From positions 2,790,001-2,854,000 of the forward strand of contig JAVHJL010000008.1 of assembly GCA_036971715.1 (NCBI GenBank): 64,000 nt of DNA, in the 5' to 3' direction. A model generated the notes under the pieces. That model saw only the letters and a program-made list of their open reading frames with translations, made no database searches and had not been told where the DNA came from. The first letter of the stretch is position 1. The number at the start of each line of letters is the position of its first letter. Positions 63,462 to 64,000 of this stretch are shown here, one piece after another. The stretch is from Arthrobotrys musiformis. Taxonomy: Eukaryota > Ascomycota > Orbiliomycetes > Orbiliales > Orbiliaceae. Both the position numbers and the translations under genes were made by a program.

Positions 63462-64000
63462 TTATTAATCTAATGTTTAATATATTTTACATATAAATTA
63501 AAATAATCATAAAATTGGACTTAAATATTTAAAAAGCAGAATTAGTATTTTTATTTTTATTTATATCTAAATCTAAAATAATAATTAAAACAACTTTTTA
63601 TTAAATCAATAATTATAGATAGATTATTATAAATTTGATAATATTGATAAAGATTAAAATTATATACTTAATAAAAATTTTTATAAAATTTTAATTAAAT
63701 TTATATAAAAAAAATAGGTTTTTTTGGGTAAAGTTAGTAAGTAAAAAAATAATTAAAATTATAATATTTGTTTTTATAAATTACTAATGTAATAGCATAT
63801 CCTATTATATCTTTTTAATCATAATAACATTAAAAATATAATTTAAAAATTTAATCATAAAAAAATATTGAGTTTTATAAATTACACAAAAGTGATATAA
63901 AAAACACTCTTCTTATACAATTCCAATAATAAATAGTAATCCTAAAAATTCATAAATAACTAATTTAATATTATTATTTTCTATTATAATATAGTAGCTT
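63462..64000 (-). mobile_element. Inverted chromovirus internal fragment, continues beyond window
   Basis: The reverse complement matches the internal region between gag and reverse transcriptase of the other copies, for example about 38,450-38,985 of the element at 35,511 and about 57,170-57,490 of the outer element. It contains shared stretches such as AAATGCTAATTCTACTTTTT and the segment around TTAATTATTTTTTTACTTACTAA. It is RIP-mutated. This is the only minus-strand copy in the window. Confidence 0.8.

Overview
The window is nuclear DNA of a filamentous ascomycete (Pezizomycotina). The evidence is short GT-AG introns of 56-93 nt with CTAAC/CTGAC-type branch sites, an intron-less tRNA-Asn with internal A and B boxes, a multi-exon membrane/ankyrin gene of a family common in such fungi, and long retrotransposon tracts reduced to extreme AT content by C-to-T and G-to-A changes, the signature of repeat-induced point mutation (RIP). 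The species cannot be named from the sequence.

Layout. 1-10,140 is ordinary-composition DNA. It carries one large four-exon gene for a 1429-residue disordered Ser/Thr-rich protein of unknown function (3731-8259, +), preceded by a likely leader intron, and a tRNA-Asn(GTT) at 9043-9116. 10,141-26,930 is an AT-rich block with a degenerate 12-bp tandem repeat and a nested pair of Ty3/gypsy chromoviruses: a 9.6-kb element (10,939-25,832) interrupted in its RNase H region by a 5.27-kb deletion derivative (16,674-21,940), all flanked by pieces of a third LTR type.

26,930-34,470 is an island of normal composition. It holds a relic of the C-terminus of an MFS transporter, a five-exon minus-strand gene (27,698-33,422) for a 1809-residue secreted-signal/multi-TM/ankyrin protein, and, at the right edge, a kinetochore CENP-W-like gene. 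The first exon of that gene is clean, but its later exons have been damaged by RIP-type changes next to the adjoining retrotransposon block.

34,749-62,845 is a set of nested chromoviruses. One element (LTR at 34,749) is interrupted by three others at 35,511-45,114 (target duplication AATAA), 47,341-56,961 (AAAAA) and 60,196 onward. A non-RIPped 616-bp LTR-like segment with a TATA box and 51-bp tandem repeats sits at 62,846-63,461, followed by an inverted chromovirus fragment to the end.

The genes do not form a pathway. The common thread is genome defence: chromodomain-bearing retroelements pile into each other, RIP erases them, and genes at the edge are at risk. The most informative observations are that RIP spares the outer tips of elements and the deletion junction of the derivative element, a conserved antisense reading frame in the 3' part of the chromoviruses, the RIP-damaged CENP-W relic, and the in-frame stop formed by a splice acceptor in the large disordered-protein gene.
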